NCBI RefSeq assembly: GCF_004368785.1
Contig: NZ_SODM01000006.1
Location: forward strand, 310,001 to 374,000
Source: Flavobacterium sp. 270
GTDB lineage: Bacteria > Bacteroidota > Bacteroidia > Flavobacteriales > Flavobacteriaceae
Direction: 5' to 3'
DNA length: 64,000 bases
In this document: piece after piece, positions 24,915 through 33,373 of the stretch
Position numbering within the stretch: position 1 is the first letter of the stretch
How the letters are laid out: the number at the start of each line of letters is the position of its first letter
Translations under genes and position numbers: made by a program
The notes under the pieces: generated by a model
The model's input: only the letters and a program-made list of their open reading frames with translations
What the model was told of the DNA's origin: nothing
The model's database searches: none

Positions 24915-26834
24915 ATGTTAAAGAGAATAATTTTTTTAGTTTGTTTAAACATGTTTGCTGTCAATGCCTGGTGTAAAATTTCTTTGCCAGGCTTTGTTTC
25001 AGACGGCATGGTTTTACAGCGTGATGCAAAATTGCCAATCTGGGGCTGGGCAGATTCGGGTGAAAAAATTACAGTCCGTTTTCAAAAACAAGTAAAAACA
25101 GCCATAACAGGTAAAGATGGAAAATGGCATCTTAACTTAGATCCTGTTTCTTCAGGAGGACCTTACACGATTGAGTTTCTCGGAAAAAATAAAATCGAAG
25201 TGAAAAATGTATTAGTCGGTGATGTCTTTTTAGCAACCGGCCAGTCGAATATGGAATTCACGACGTATTCTGTTACCAATAGTCGCGACGAAATTTTAAA
25301 AGCCAATTTTCCTGATATCCATTTTTTTAGAGCGGCGTTAAATGTTGCCAATCAGCCCATTGATACCTTGAAAGGAGATTGGAAAGAAGTTAGTCCGGAA
25401 ACTGTTGGAGATTTTTCCGGCGTTGCGTATTTTTTTGCCAGAGAACTATATCAGAAAAAGAAAATTCCGATTGGTGTTATTGTTACGGCTTGGGGCGGTT
25501 CTCCTATTGAACCGTGGATAAGAGCAGAAGATTTACAGCGATTTCCTGAGTTTCAAAACGAACTTTTAAACTTAAAAACAGGAAGAGATTGGCATTCTAC
25601 TTTTATTCAATATGAAAGTGATATGAAGTCTTTTCATGAAAGTAATTTGGGTGTAAAAAATGGTGTAAACTTAACAGTATATAACGATGATGAATGGGAA
25701 TCTGTAGAATTTCCTTTTGATTTAAAAGCATTAGAAATCGCTGATAATTACGGAGGAAATGTCTGGATTAGAAAAAGATTTGATTTGAATGAAAGTTTTA
25801 ATTCAAACTTAAAATCAACTTTATTTCTTGGGAAAATAAACGGAAACGTGAATTTATACATTAATGGAAATGAAATTACAAAAAGTGAAAAGAAAGAAGA
25901 CGGAACCTATTTTATAATTCCCGAAAATGTTTTACAGCAAACAAATAATCAAATTGCTTTAAAATTTTTAGAAATCTGGGGAGGGAATATTGGAGAAATG
26001 GGACAAACTGTTTTTATCCAAAATGAATCTTCAAAAATGAATATTACAGGAAACTGGAAATTCAATTCTAAAATCGAAATGAAAATCCCAGATTATGTTT
26101 CCAGCAATACAACGCCAAGTACGATTTACAACGCGATGATTGCACCTTTGATTCCTTTTGCGATAAAAGGAGTAATCTGGTATCAGGGAGAATCGAATGT
26201 AGATCGCGCAAAGCAATATCAAACTTTATTTCCGGCTTTGATTGAAGGTTGGCGCAAACAATGGAAATCAGATTTTCCTTTTCTTTTTGTACAGCTTGCA
26301 GGATTTATGGAAGATAAAAAGGAACCGTCAGATTACAAATGGGCGGCTCTTCGCGAAGCACAGCAAACGACTTTGAAACTTCCCAAAACCGGAATGGCCG
26401 TTGCGATTGATCTCGGTGAGAAGAATGACATTCACCCAAAAAACAAACAAGATGTTGGAAAACGTCTCGCGCTGGCAGCGGAAAAAGTGGTTTATGGCAA
26501 TACTGAAATTGTGGATTCGGGGCCAACTTTTAAAAGCTTTTCTGTTGATAATGGAAAAATCAGAATTCAGTTTGAAAATTTTGGTTCAGGTTTACTCTTA
26601 AAAGATAAATACGGTTATGTAAGAGGATTTTCTATTGCAGGAAATGACAAAATCTTCAAATGGGCAAAAGGTTTTCAGGAAGGTAATAACATTATTTTAT
26701 ACAATGACGAAATTGAAAATCCAACTGCTGTAAGATACGATTGGGGAAACAGTCCGGATGGTAATTTATACAATCAGGTAGGACTTCCGGCAGTGCCTTT
26801 TCGAACAGATGATTATCCTTTACATTTTGAATAA
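24915..26834 (+). CDS. SGNH-type sialate O-acetylesterase family protein (acetylesterase 2)
   Basis: A 639-residue paralogue of the preceding gene with the same layout: signal peptide, N-terminal beta domain, nucleophile Ser111 in GQSNMEFTT, an inserted jelly-roll (about 245-365) and Asp505/His507 in NDIHPKNKQDVG. The two proteins share blocks such as PIWGWAD, GVIWYQGESN and DIHPKNKQDVGKRLA, but the middle parts differ strongly, so they may target different acetyl positions or chain types. The N-terminus MLKRIIFLVC-LNMFAVNAWC contains a Cys but does not have a normal lipobox position. The start codon is 2 bases after the previous stop, so translation is probably coupled. The product is probably periplasmic. 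Confidence 0.85.
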   Translation: MLKRIIFLVCLNMFAVNAWCKISLPGFVSDGMVLQRDAKLPIWGWADSGEKITVRFQKQVKTAITGKDGKWHLNLDPVSSGGPYTIEFLGKNKIEVKNVLVGDVFLATGQSNMEFTTYSVTNSRDEILKANFPDIHFFRAALNVANQPIDTLKGDWKEVSPETVGDFSGVAYFFARELYQKKKIPIGVIVTAWGGSPIEPWIRAEDLQRFPEFQNELLNLKTGRDWHSTFIQYESDMKSFHESNLGVKNGVNLTVYNDDEWESVEFPFDLKALEIADNYGGNVWIRKRFDLNESFNSNLKSTLFLGKINGNVNLYINGNEITKSEKKEDGTYFIIPENVLQQTNNQIALKFLEIWGGNIGEMGQTVFIQNESSKMNITGNWKFNSKIEMKIPDYVSSNTTPSTIYNAMIAPLIPFAIKGVIWYQGESNVDRAKQYQTLFPALIEGWRKQWKSDFPFLFVQLAGFMEDKKEPSDYKWAALREAQQTTLKLPKTGMAVAIDLGEKNDIHPKNKQDVGKRLALAAEKVVYGNTEIVDSGPTFKSFSVDNGKIRIQFENFGSGLLLKDKYGYVRGFSIAGNDKIFKWAKGFQEGNNIILYNDEIENPTAVRYDWGNSPDGNLYNQVGLPAVPFRTDDYPLHFE

Positions 26835-26850
26835 TATTAAAATCAATTAT

Positions 26851-28212
26851 ATGATTACAAAAAACATAAAAAATAAAGTATGTATTTTGGGGATTATGGT
26901 GGCCATTTGTTTTTCCGCGAAAGCGCAAAACCCATTATTTCCGCATATTTACACGGCAGATCCTTCTGTGCATGTTTGGGAAAACGACCCCAATACGCTT
27001 TGGGTTTACGCATCGCACGATGTGCCGGGAACTAATCATCATGCGACCATGTTTGATTATCATGTTTTCTCAACCACCGATTTAAAATCCTGGACCGATC
27101 ACGGCAGAGTTTTATCTGTTGACGATGTTTCGTGGGCTATCAGTCATGCTTGGGCAATTGATGCAGTGCTTTGGAAAGGTACTTATTATTTGGTTTATGG
27201 AATGAAAGAACGTGCCACCGGAATGTTTAGAACCGGATTAGCGACAAGCCAAAGACCAGAAGGACCGTTTACTGATATCGGTTTTATAAAAGGCGTAGAA
27301 TGGGGACAGGATCCAGCTTTGTTTGTTGATGAAGATAGTCAGGCGTATTTATTTTGGGGTTCTTCAAATTCCTGTTTTGCAGCAAAACTAACAGACGATT
27401 TAAAAGCCATTGTTCCGGAAACAAAAATAGAATTAACCTCGCAGTTAACCAATGTTTTTGAAGGACCTTGGGTACATAAATATCAGGGAAAATATTATTT
27501 GTCTTATCCGGGACTTCAAAACAAACAATGGCCGGAAATCATGTATTATGCCGTTGCAGACAAACCTTTAGGACCTTATGAATATAAAGGAATTTATATT
27601 CCGCAGTTTGAAAAACAATCGGGAACCAACCACGGTTCAATCATTAAATATAAAAATAATTGGCTGGCATTTTATCACAGCGCATGGATTTCGGGTGTAA
27701 GCGAATCCAGAAATGTGATGGCAGATTTTCTGGAATACGATAAAAAAGGCGCGATCAAAATGATTCATCCAACTAAAGTAGGTTTAGGGAAATCGGTTTG
27801 CACTATTTTGTTAGAAGCTGAAAATGGTAAAGCTGCCGGAGGAAAACTGGACGGAACACAAACAGCAGATTCGCAAAAAGGTTTTACCGGACGCGGGTAT
27901 GTAACCGGTTTTGATATTGATGAAGATTACGTAAAAGTGCTGGTGCAATTGGCTAAAGATGAAAAATTCAAATTAAGAATTCGATATGCTGCTCCAAAAG
28001 ATACCAAAATTAATTTGATTGTAAATGAATTGATGTACAATGGTTCAACTTCTACCTGGAAAGATATTGTATTTCCAAAATCGGACAACTTCAACTATTT
28101 TGATGTAGGAATTGTGAACCTAAGAACTGGGGATAATTATATAAAACTAACAAGTCAGAATGGGAATATCAATGTTGATAATTTCCTTCTTGAACCTATT
28201 TCGGAAAACTAA
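26851..28212 (+). CDS. GH43 family enzyme with C-terminal CBM6
   Basis: A 453-residue exported protein. The start is placed at ATG 26851 because an upstream in-frame ATG (26809) overlaps the previous gene and would spoil the signal peptide; from 26851 the signal ends SAKAQ (residue 26). The GH43 propeller spans about 27-305: base Asp37 in YTADPS, Asp154 in WGQDPALF and acid Glu204 in VFEGPW. Residues about 315-450 are a CBM6/CBM35-like beta-sandwich (LLEAENG, VTGFDIDEDYVKV, NINVDNFLLEP). The architecture is like arabinoxylan arabinofuranohydrolases, so it may remove arabinose side chains. It lies between the second acetylesterase and the second GH26 gene, 30 bases before the latter. Confidence 0.85.
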   Translation: MITKNIKNKVCILGIMVAICFSAKAQNPLFPHIYTADPSVHVWENDPNTLWVYASHDVPGTNHHATMFDYHVFSTTDLKSWTDHGRVLSVDDVSWAISHAWAIDAVLWKGTYYLVYGMKERATGMFRTGLATSQRPEGPFTDIGFIKGVEWGQDPALFVDEDSQAYLFWGSSNSCFAAKLTDDLKAIVPETKIELTSQLTNVFEGPWVHKYQGKYYLSYPGLQNKQWPEIMYYAVADKPLGPYEYKGIYIPQFEKQSGTNHGSIIKYKNNWLAFYHSAWISGVSESRNVMADFLEYDKKGAIKMIHPTKVGLGKSVCTILLEAENGKAAGGKLDGTQTADSQKGFTGRGYVTGFDIDEDYVKVLVQLAKDEKFKLRIRYAAPKDTKINLIVNELMYNGSTSTWKDIVFPKSDNFNYFDVGIVNLRTGDNYIKLTSQNGNINVDNFLLEPISEN

Positions 28213-28242
28213 AAAAATAGCAAAAAATAAACTAAAGAAATT

Positions 28243-29799
28243 ATGAAGAAATTTTTAAAACCACTAATAATTCTGTTTAGCATTGTCGTGCTGGATGGCT
28301 GCTCATCAAATGGAGATGAGGATAAAAATGTTCCCGTTGGAGAAAAGTCAACTGCTACAATTTCGGCAACGAAAAGTGCAGCTTCGGAACCGGCAACAAA
28401 TGGAGAATTTACCATTAAATTATCAAAATCGGTTACTGTACCAGTAACGCTTTCGCTGAAATTTGGCGGAACTGCTAAAAACGGAGAAGATTACAAAACG
28501 ATTGCCAATTCGGTTACTGTTTCTGCAAAAAGTAATTCGGTTGTTATTCCGGTCGAAATTCTTTCGGATAAAATTGCAGAAGGAGAAGAAACGGTAGAAA
28601 TTACCTTAACGGCTTCTAGTAATGCTGATGTCGTAATAGGAAATCCTGAAAAAGCAAGTTTAACAATTACTGATGAAGTAGTTGCAATCGATTTAAAACC
28701 GGAACAGGCGAGAAATTATATGGTCAATAAAAATGCTACAGACGAAACTGTAGCGCTTTTTTATAATCTTAAAACATTAGCCAAAACTTCTTTTATGATC
28801 GGTCAGCATGATGCTTTGCTTAGTTTTTATAAAAACAATACGGGCGATTCTGATATAAAAAAAACAACAGGTTTTGATCCGGGAATGTCTGGCGGCGATT
28901 TCATGTTTATTGCCGATGACGAAAACACGGGAAAAGACGATAATTGGTGGTATGCACAAGAAAAACTGATTACCGGAGCAGCCGTAAAAGCTTACAATAA
29001 AGGAATGGTAAATATGTTCTGTTGGCATTTGCGTGAACCTTATGAAGGGAAATCATTTTATACAAGCGAAATGACCGATATACAGAAAAAAAATGCATTT
29101 AAAAGTATTCTTCCTGGTGGTGTAAATCATGAATATTACAAGAAAAAACTGGAAAAAATTGCACAAGTTACAAAAGCCTTAAAAGGCACTGATGGTAAAT
29201 TGATTCCAATTATTTTCAGACCGTTTCATGAATTTGACGGCGATTGGTTTTGGTGGGGAAAATCGTTTTGCACGGCTGACGAATACATTCAGAATTGGCG
29301 GTTTACGGTTGAATATTTAAGAGATACATTGGGTGTGAGTAATATGCTCTTTGCCTTTTCTCCAGATGCAAGTTTTACTTCAGAAAGCGATTATTTATCA
29401 AGATATCCTGGCGATGCTTATGTAGATGTTTTAGGTTTTGATGATTATGGGGATTTTGATAATAAAGGAGAAAGTGGTGTGAACAATGCTAACAAAAAAT
29501 TGCAGATTATTTCTAAACTGGCTAAAGAAAGAGTGAAAATTGCAGGTTTGACAGAAACAGGATATTTTATTACACCAGGAAAAAATAATATTATTTCAGG
29601 CTTATACTCAACTAATTTTTACAATGCAATGACGCAGAATAATGTCGATCTCTCTTTTATAACATTTTGGGGCAACGGCGGAGATACGTATTGCACACCG
29701 CCACCTGCTGCTACAGATGCTAGTGATTTTATACAGTTTACAAGAAAAGACAAAGCTGCCTTGCTCAATAAAACTCCGAATATGTATAAAATGCCATAA
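28243..29799 (+). CDS. GH26 family lipoprotein with N-terminal Calx-beta domain, probable beta-mannanase
   Basis: A 518-residue lipoprotein (lipobox LDGC, Cys20). Residues about 34-150 are a Calx-beta domain (GEFTIKLSKSVTVPVTLSLK, GEETVEITLTAS, ASLTITDE) that probably spaces the enzyme from the membrane. The GH26 barrel follows (about 160-515), with acid/base Glu330 in FRPFHEFDGDWFWWG and nucleophile Glu438 in LTETGYF. WHLREPYEG and YPGDAYVDVLGFDDYG are further GH26 markers. It differs from the 18113 enzyme by the spacer domain and sequence, giving two surface mannanases of different reach. It is followed 53 bases later by the second AraC regulator. Confidence 0.85.
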   Translation: MKKFLKPLIILFSIVVLDGCSSNGDEDKNVPVGEKSTATISATKSAASEPATNGEFTIKLSKSVTVPVTLSLKFGGTAKNGEDYKTIANSVTVSAKSNSVVIPVEILSDKIAEGEETVEITLTASSNADVVIGNPEKASLTITDEVVAIDLKPEQARNYMVNKNATDETVALFYNLKTLAKTSFMIGQHDALLSFYKNNTGDSDIKKTTGFDPGMSGGDFMFIADDENTGKDDNWWYAQEKLITGAAVKAYNKGMVNMFCWHLREPYEGKSFYTSEMTDIQKKNAFKSILPGGVNHEYYKKKLEKIAQVTKALKGTDGKLIPIIFRPFHEFDGDWFWWGKSFCTADEYIQNWRFTVEYLRDTLGVSNMLFAFSPDASFTSESDYLSRYPGDAYVDVLGFDDYGDFDNKGESGVNNANKKLQIISKLAKERVKIAGLTETGYFITPGKNNIISGLYSTNFYNAMTQNNVDLSFITFWGNGGDTYCTPPPAATDASDFIQFTRKDKAALLNKTPNMYKMP

Positions 29800-29852
29800 C
29801 AAAGCCGTAAAAAGTTTACAATTAAAATAATGTCAGTCTAAAAAAGAATAAA

Positions 29853-30731
29853 ATGGGGACTACAAATACATTTCACAGAGAAATAGCACCGCTTTCTGCC
29901 GAAGATAGTTTTTTGGTATTTGACAGGGTAAAAGATAATTTTGATTTTCCGGTGCATTATCATCCGGAATTTGAGATCAATTTTATTTCAAATGGAAAAG
30001 GAATACGAAGAGTTGTAGGAGATAATATTGACGAAATCGAGGATGTAGAGTTGGTTTTAATTGGGCCCAATTTATATCATGGATGGGAAAATCATAAATG
30101 TAAAAATGATAAAATACACGAGATAACCATTCAGTTTCATAAAGATTTGTTTCCGGAATCTTTATTGTCAAGACGTATTATGGGACCGATAAACGAAATG
30201 TTTAACCGGGCCAATCATGGAATTTTATTCTCTGAGGCAACGGCAAGAAAATTGATGCCACAATTGCTGAAAATTTCGAAGTTGGATGGTATGGATTATT
30301 TCCTGGAAATAACTTCAATACTTTACGATCTGGCTAATTCAAGAAATCAGCGCCTATTGTCAACTTATACTGTTGATGGCGAAAGATATGAAGATTACGA
30401 TAAAATGAAAGTGATTTACGATTATGTTCAGAATAACTTTCAGGAAAAGATATCTTTAGATGAAATGGCCAATGCCGCGTGTATGTCAAACGCTTCATTT
30501 AATCGTTTTGTTAAGAAAAGAACAGGCAAAACTTTGGTTAATTATTTAAGAGACATTCGAATCGGTTACGCAGCACGATGGCTTCTGGAAGACGATGTGA
30601 GTGTTTCTGAAGTAGCTTATAAATCCGGATTTCATAGTATCGCCAATTTCAACAGAACATTTAAGGCATTAAAAAAATGTACGCCAAGTCAATATAGAGA
30701 TGATTTTTTTGGAATGAAAAGAATCTTATAA
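29853..30731 (+). CDS. AraC family transcriptional regulator, second copy
   Basis: A 292-residue regulator with an N-terminal cupin (about 20-110: FPVHYHPEFEINFISNGKG, LVLIGPNLYHGWENH) and a C-terminal AraC helix-turn-helix pair (about 190-288: ISLDEMANAACMSNASFNRF, VSEVAYKSGFHSIANFNRTF). It has the same layout as the AraC protein encoded at 4734-5609, with shared segments such as IGPN and SGF-IANFN. The gene closes the enzyme operon and is followed by a strong terminator. Its position just before the second copy of the 70-base element (30908) suggests that it controls the secreted-enzyme genes at 31144, directly or with its paralogue. Confidence 0.85.
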   Translation: MGTTNTFHREIAPLSAEDSFLVFDRVKDNFDFPVHYHPEFEINFISNGKGIRRVVGDNIDEIEDVELVLIGPNLYHGWENHKCKNDKIHEITIQFHKDLFPESLLSRRIMGPINEMFNRANHGILFSEATARKLMPQLLKISKLDGMDYFLEITSILYDLANSRNQRLLSTYTVDGERYEDYDKMKVIYDYVQNNFQEKISLDEMANAACMSNASFNRFVKKRTGKTLVNYLRDIRIGYAARWLLEDDVSVSEVAYKSGFHSIANFNRTFKALKKCTPSQYRDDFFGMKRIL

Positions 30732-30758
30732 AATTTTAATTTAATGTTGTTTAAGTAG

Positions 30759-30802
30759 AAAGGTTTTCGGAAGTAAATTCTGAGAACCTTTTTCTTTTTT
30801 TT
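30759..30802 (+). terminator. Rho-independent terminator after araC
   Basis: Fourteen-base arms (30759-30772 and 30778-30791, two wobble pairs) around a 5-base loop, followed by a run of T residues interrupted by one C. It ends the large enzyme operon. Confidence 0.85.
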
Positions 30803-30907
30803 AAGGAGTTTTTATAATTCATTTTTATGTAAATCATATTTTACAATAGATTCTTTTTTGAGTCTAATAAAATTATAGACTTTAAATTAATATAAATTTC
30901 ATTTATG

Positions 30908-30977
30908 TTAAAATAGTTTATAAAGTGAATAATTTTGTGATAGTGTATTCTTGTAAAAGTCTTTTTATTTGTATTGT
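30908..30977 (+). promoter_or_regulatory. 70-bp conserved element, copy B
   Basis: It aligns gap-free with 5656-5725: the first 17 bases are identical, the last 16 match at 14, and the centre matches at about 23 of 37. It starts 236 bases before the ATG of the secreted GH43 at 31144. A TAATTTTG (30930-30937) within it resembles a Bacteroidota -7 box. The gap 30732-31143 otherwise holds only the araC terminator. Confidence 0.6.
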
Positions 30978-31143
30978 AAATTACTGCTATATAAATAGTT
31001 CTGAAATTGTATGCCTTTTTTAGTTGAATTGTGCAGCGAATGATATTTTTTGTTTTTCGCAGTTAATTCTATTATTTTAATTTTAATGAAATACGCTAAA
31101 AAGCTGATTCAGACAAAAATCTCTAACTAAATAACCCAAATTT

Positions 31144-33357
31144 ATGAAAAGTCAAACTTTACGAATTTTAAGTTTATTTACATTATTTTATTTCAGTATT
31201 ATTTTGGACGGAAAGGCTCAGGGCACTTTCACAAATCCGATAATGCAGGCAGAAAGTCCTGATCCTTATGTCGTTTACAACAACGGATTTTACTATTTTA
31301 TGGTAACTACCGGAGATGGAGTATGGATTCATAAAGCAGCAAATCTTCAGGATGTTGGAAATGCACCGCGAACAAAAGTCTGGAGTTCAGGCGGAGAAAT
31401 CCGAAGAGATGTCTGGGCACCAGAATTGCATTATATCAATGGAAAATGGTACATATATGCCTGCGGAAATCTTTCTGACGATGGCTTTAATATGCGAATG
31501 TTTGTTTTAGAAGGAAATTCTCAAGACCCGCTTGGTTCTTATACATACAGAGGAATTTTAGCACCAGAAGCTTCAGGAATTGACGAAAGTCCGTGGCAGG
31601 ATCCGGCAACCGGAATTTTATATATGACTTGGTCGCAATTTGATCCACAAGGACAAACGATCTGGATTGCTAGAATGGATAGTCCAACTCAGGTTAGTAA
31701 TCAAAGAGTTCGCATTTCTGAACCTGTTTTTAATTGGGAAAGAACCGACGGATTGGTAAATGAAGGTCCGATATTTTTGCAAAAAGGAAATAGTCTGCAT
31801 ATTATTTACAGTGCAAGTCAATGCGCTTCGGCAGCTTATGCTTTAGGAAGATTGACTTGTACCGATGGAAATTATCTTAATCCAGGATCGTGGCAGAAAG
31901 TTGGTCCCGTTTTCCAGAGAAATGATGCCAATGAAGTTTATGGAACTGGTCACAACGGTTTTACAAAATCTCCTGATGGCACTGAAGATTGGATTATTTA
32001 CCACGCCAAACACGGTACTTCTTTTACAAATTCAGACAGAAGCACACGTATTCAGAAATTCACTTGGAATCCAGATAATACACCAAATTTTGGAGTTCCG
32101 GTTCGTGAAGGAGTTGCAATTCCCGTCCCTTCAGTAAATGGTGCTGTTCAAACGCCTTTCAACGGAGTTATTAATTTGCCTGGAATTGTCGAAGCAGAAA
32201 ATTTCGATAATGGAGGAGAAGGCGTTGCCTATCACGATGCAAATCCGCAAAATATGACAGGAGCTTTTCGTAATGAAGGTGTAGATATTGAAGCCAGTAC
32301 AGAAGGATATTACAACTTGTGTTTTTCTGAAAATGGAGAATGGACAGAATACACCGTAAATGTTACGCAAAGCGGAAATTATGCGATTGATGCAAGAGTG
32401 GCTTCTACGATTGGCGGAAGTTTTCATTTGGAATTTAACGGACAAAATGTTACTGGTGCTTTAGCTGTTCCAAATACTGGTGGCTGGCAAAACTGGCAAT
32501 GGCTTCATAAGGAAGTGTATTTAAACAGCGGTACTTACGTAATGCGTTTTGCAATCGATCAAGCAGGTTTTAATACGAACGGCTTCATCTTTACAAATCT
32601 TGGCGGAGGAAACGGAATAGTTTCTGGACAAACGTATCGATTAGTAAATCGAAACAGCAATCAGGTTTTAGAAATTGGCGGTTGTAATACGGATGACGGT
32701 GCAAGAGCCCAGCAATGGCCTTGGTTGAACAGTGGTTGTCAAAAATGGAAAGTAGAAGCTACAGACAGTGGTTATTACAAATTAACAGCGCAACATAGTA
32801 ATAAAACATTGGATATTGTGGGTTGCTCAAATGATATTGGAGCTGGAATTCAGCAATGGCCTTGGGTTGGCGGTGTTTGCGAACAATGGAGCATTGAATC
32901 AACAGATAATGGATTTTACAGAATTATTTCCCGTGCCAGCGGATTAGCATTGGAAGTTCAGGACGCTTTGACTACAAATGGAGCTAATGTGCGACAATGG
33001 CCATGGAATACCGCATTTTGCCAGCAATGGAAATTGGAAGTTGTTGGAGGTACAGCAAAATCAAGCTTAAAAAGTCAAACTTCAGAAGAATTAGTTGAAA
33101 ATGAAACTCAGATTCCAGATTTAATTTTATTTCCAAATCCAGCAAACGATCAGGTTGAAATTTTATTTCCGCAAACCGATGGAAATACAGCATCACTTCA
33201 GATTACTAATATTTTGGGAGAAATTAAAGTTTCTAAAAATGGATTAATGGAAGGAAAAACTACGATTAATATATCAAACCTAAACCCTGGAATTTATGTA
33301 GTGAGTTTAGATAATGGTTCGAAAATAATAACAAAAAAGTTGATTATTAAAAATTAA
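31144..33357 (+). CDS. Secreted GH43 enzyme with CBM6, ricin-type lectin and T9SS sorting domains
   Basis: A 737-residue protein: signal peptide 1-26, GH43 propeller about 27-335, CBM6 about 340-470 (PGIVEAENFDNGGEG), a ricin-type beta-trefoil about 495-632 (three QQWPW/RQWPW-type repeats) and a T9SS type A sorting domain about 659-737 (LFPNPANDQ, ending ITKKLIIKN). Catalytic candidates are Asp40 in SPDPY, Asp147 in GIDESP and Glu207 in VNEGPI. The T9SS tail means it passes the outer membrane by the type IX system and is released or glycan-attached outside. It likely removes arabinose or xylose from polymer held by its two binding modules. It is first in a run of four genes sharing the same C-terminal cassette. 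Confidence 0.85.
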   Translation: MKSQTLRILSLFTLFYFSIILDGKAQGTFTNPIMQAESPDPYVVYNNGFYYFMVTTGDGVWIHKAANLQDVGNAPRTKVWSSGGEIRRDVWAPELHYINGKWYIYACGNLSDDGFNMRMFVLEGNSQDPLGSYTYRGILAPEASGIDESPWQDPATGILYMTWSQFDPQGQTIWIARMDSPTQVSNQRVRISEPVFNWERTDGLVNEGPIFLQKGNSLHIIYSASQCASAAYALGRLTCTDGNYLNPGSWQKVGPVFQRNDANEVYGTGHNGFTKSPDGTEDWIIYHAKHGTSFTNSDRSTRIQKFTWNPDNTPNFGVPVREGVAIPVPSVNGAVQTPFNGVINLPGIVEAENFDNGGEGVAYHDANPQNMTGAFRNEGVDIEASTEGYYNLCFSENGEWTEYTVNVTQSGNYAIDARVASTIGGSFHLEFNGQNVTGALAVPNTGGWQNWQWLHKEVYLNSGTYVMRFAIDQAGFNTNGFIFTNLGGGNGIVSGQTYRLVNRNSNQVLEIGGCNTDDGARAQQWPWLNSGCQKWKVEATDSGYYKLTAQHSNKTLDIVGCSNDIGAGIQQWPWVGGVCEQWSIESTDNGFYRIISRASGLALEVQDALTTNGANVRQWPWNTAFCQQWKLEVVGGTAKSSLKSQTSEELVENETQIPDLILFPNPANDQVEILFPQTDGNTASLQITNILGEIKVSKNGLMEGKTTINISNLNPGIYVVSLDNGSKIITKKLIIKN
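32164..33040 (+). repeat. CBM6-ricin cassette, copy 1
   Basis: First of four long similar DNA segments coding for the CBM6 and ricin modules (others at 35179, 37498 and 40149). About 875 bases, with many long identical stretches to the other copies. Confidence 0.8.
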
Positions 33358-33373
33358 AAAACTTGTACGCATT

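Noticed and set aside
26809..26850. An N-terminal extension of the GH43-CBM6 protein
   Set aside because: It overlaps the previous gene and adds residues before the signal peptide.
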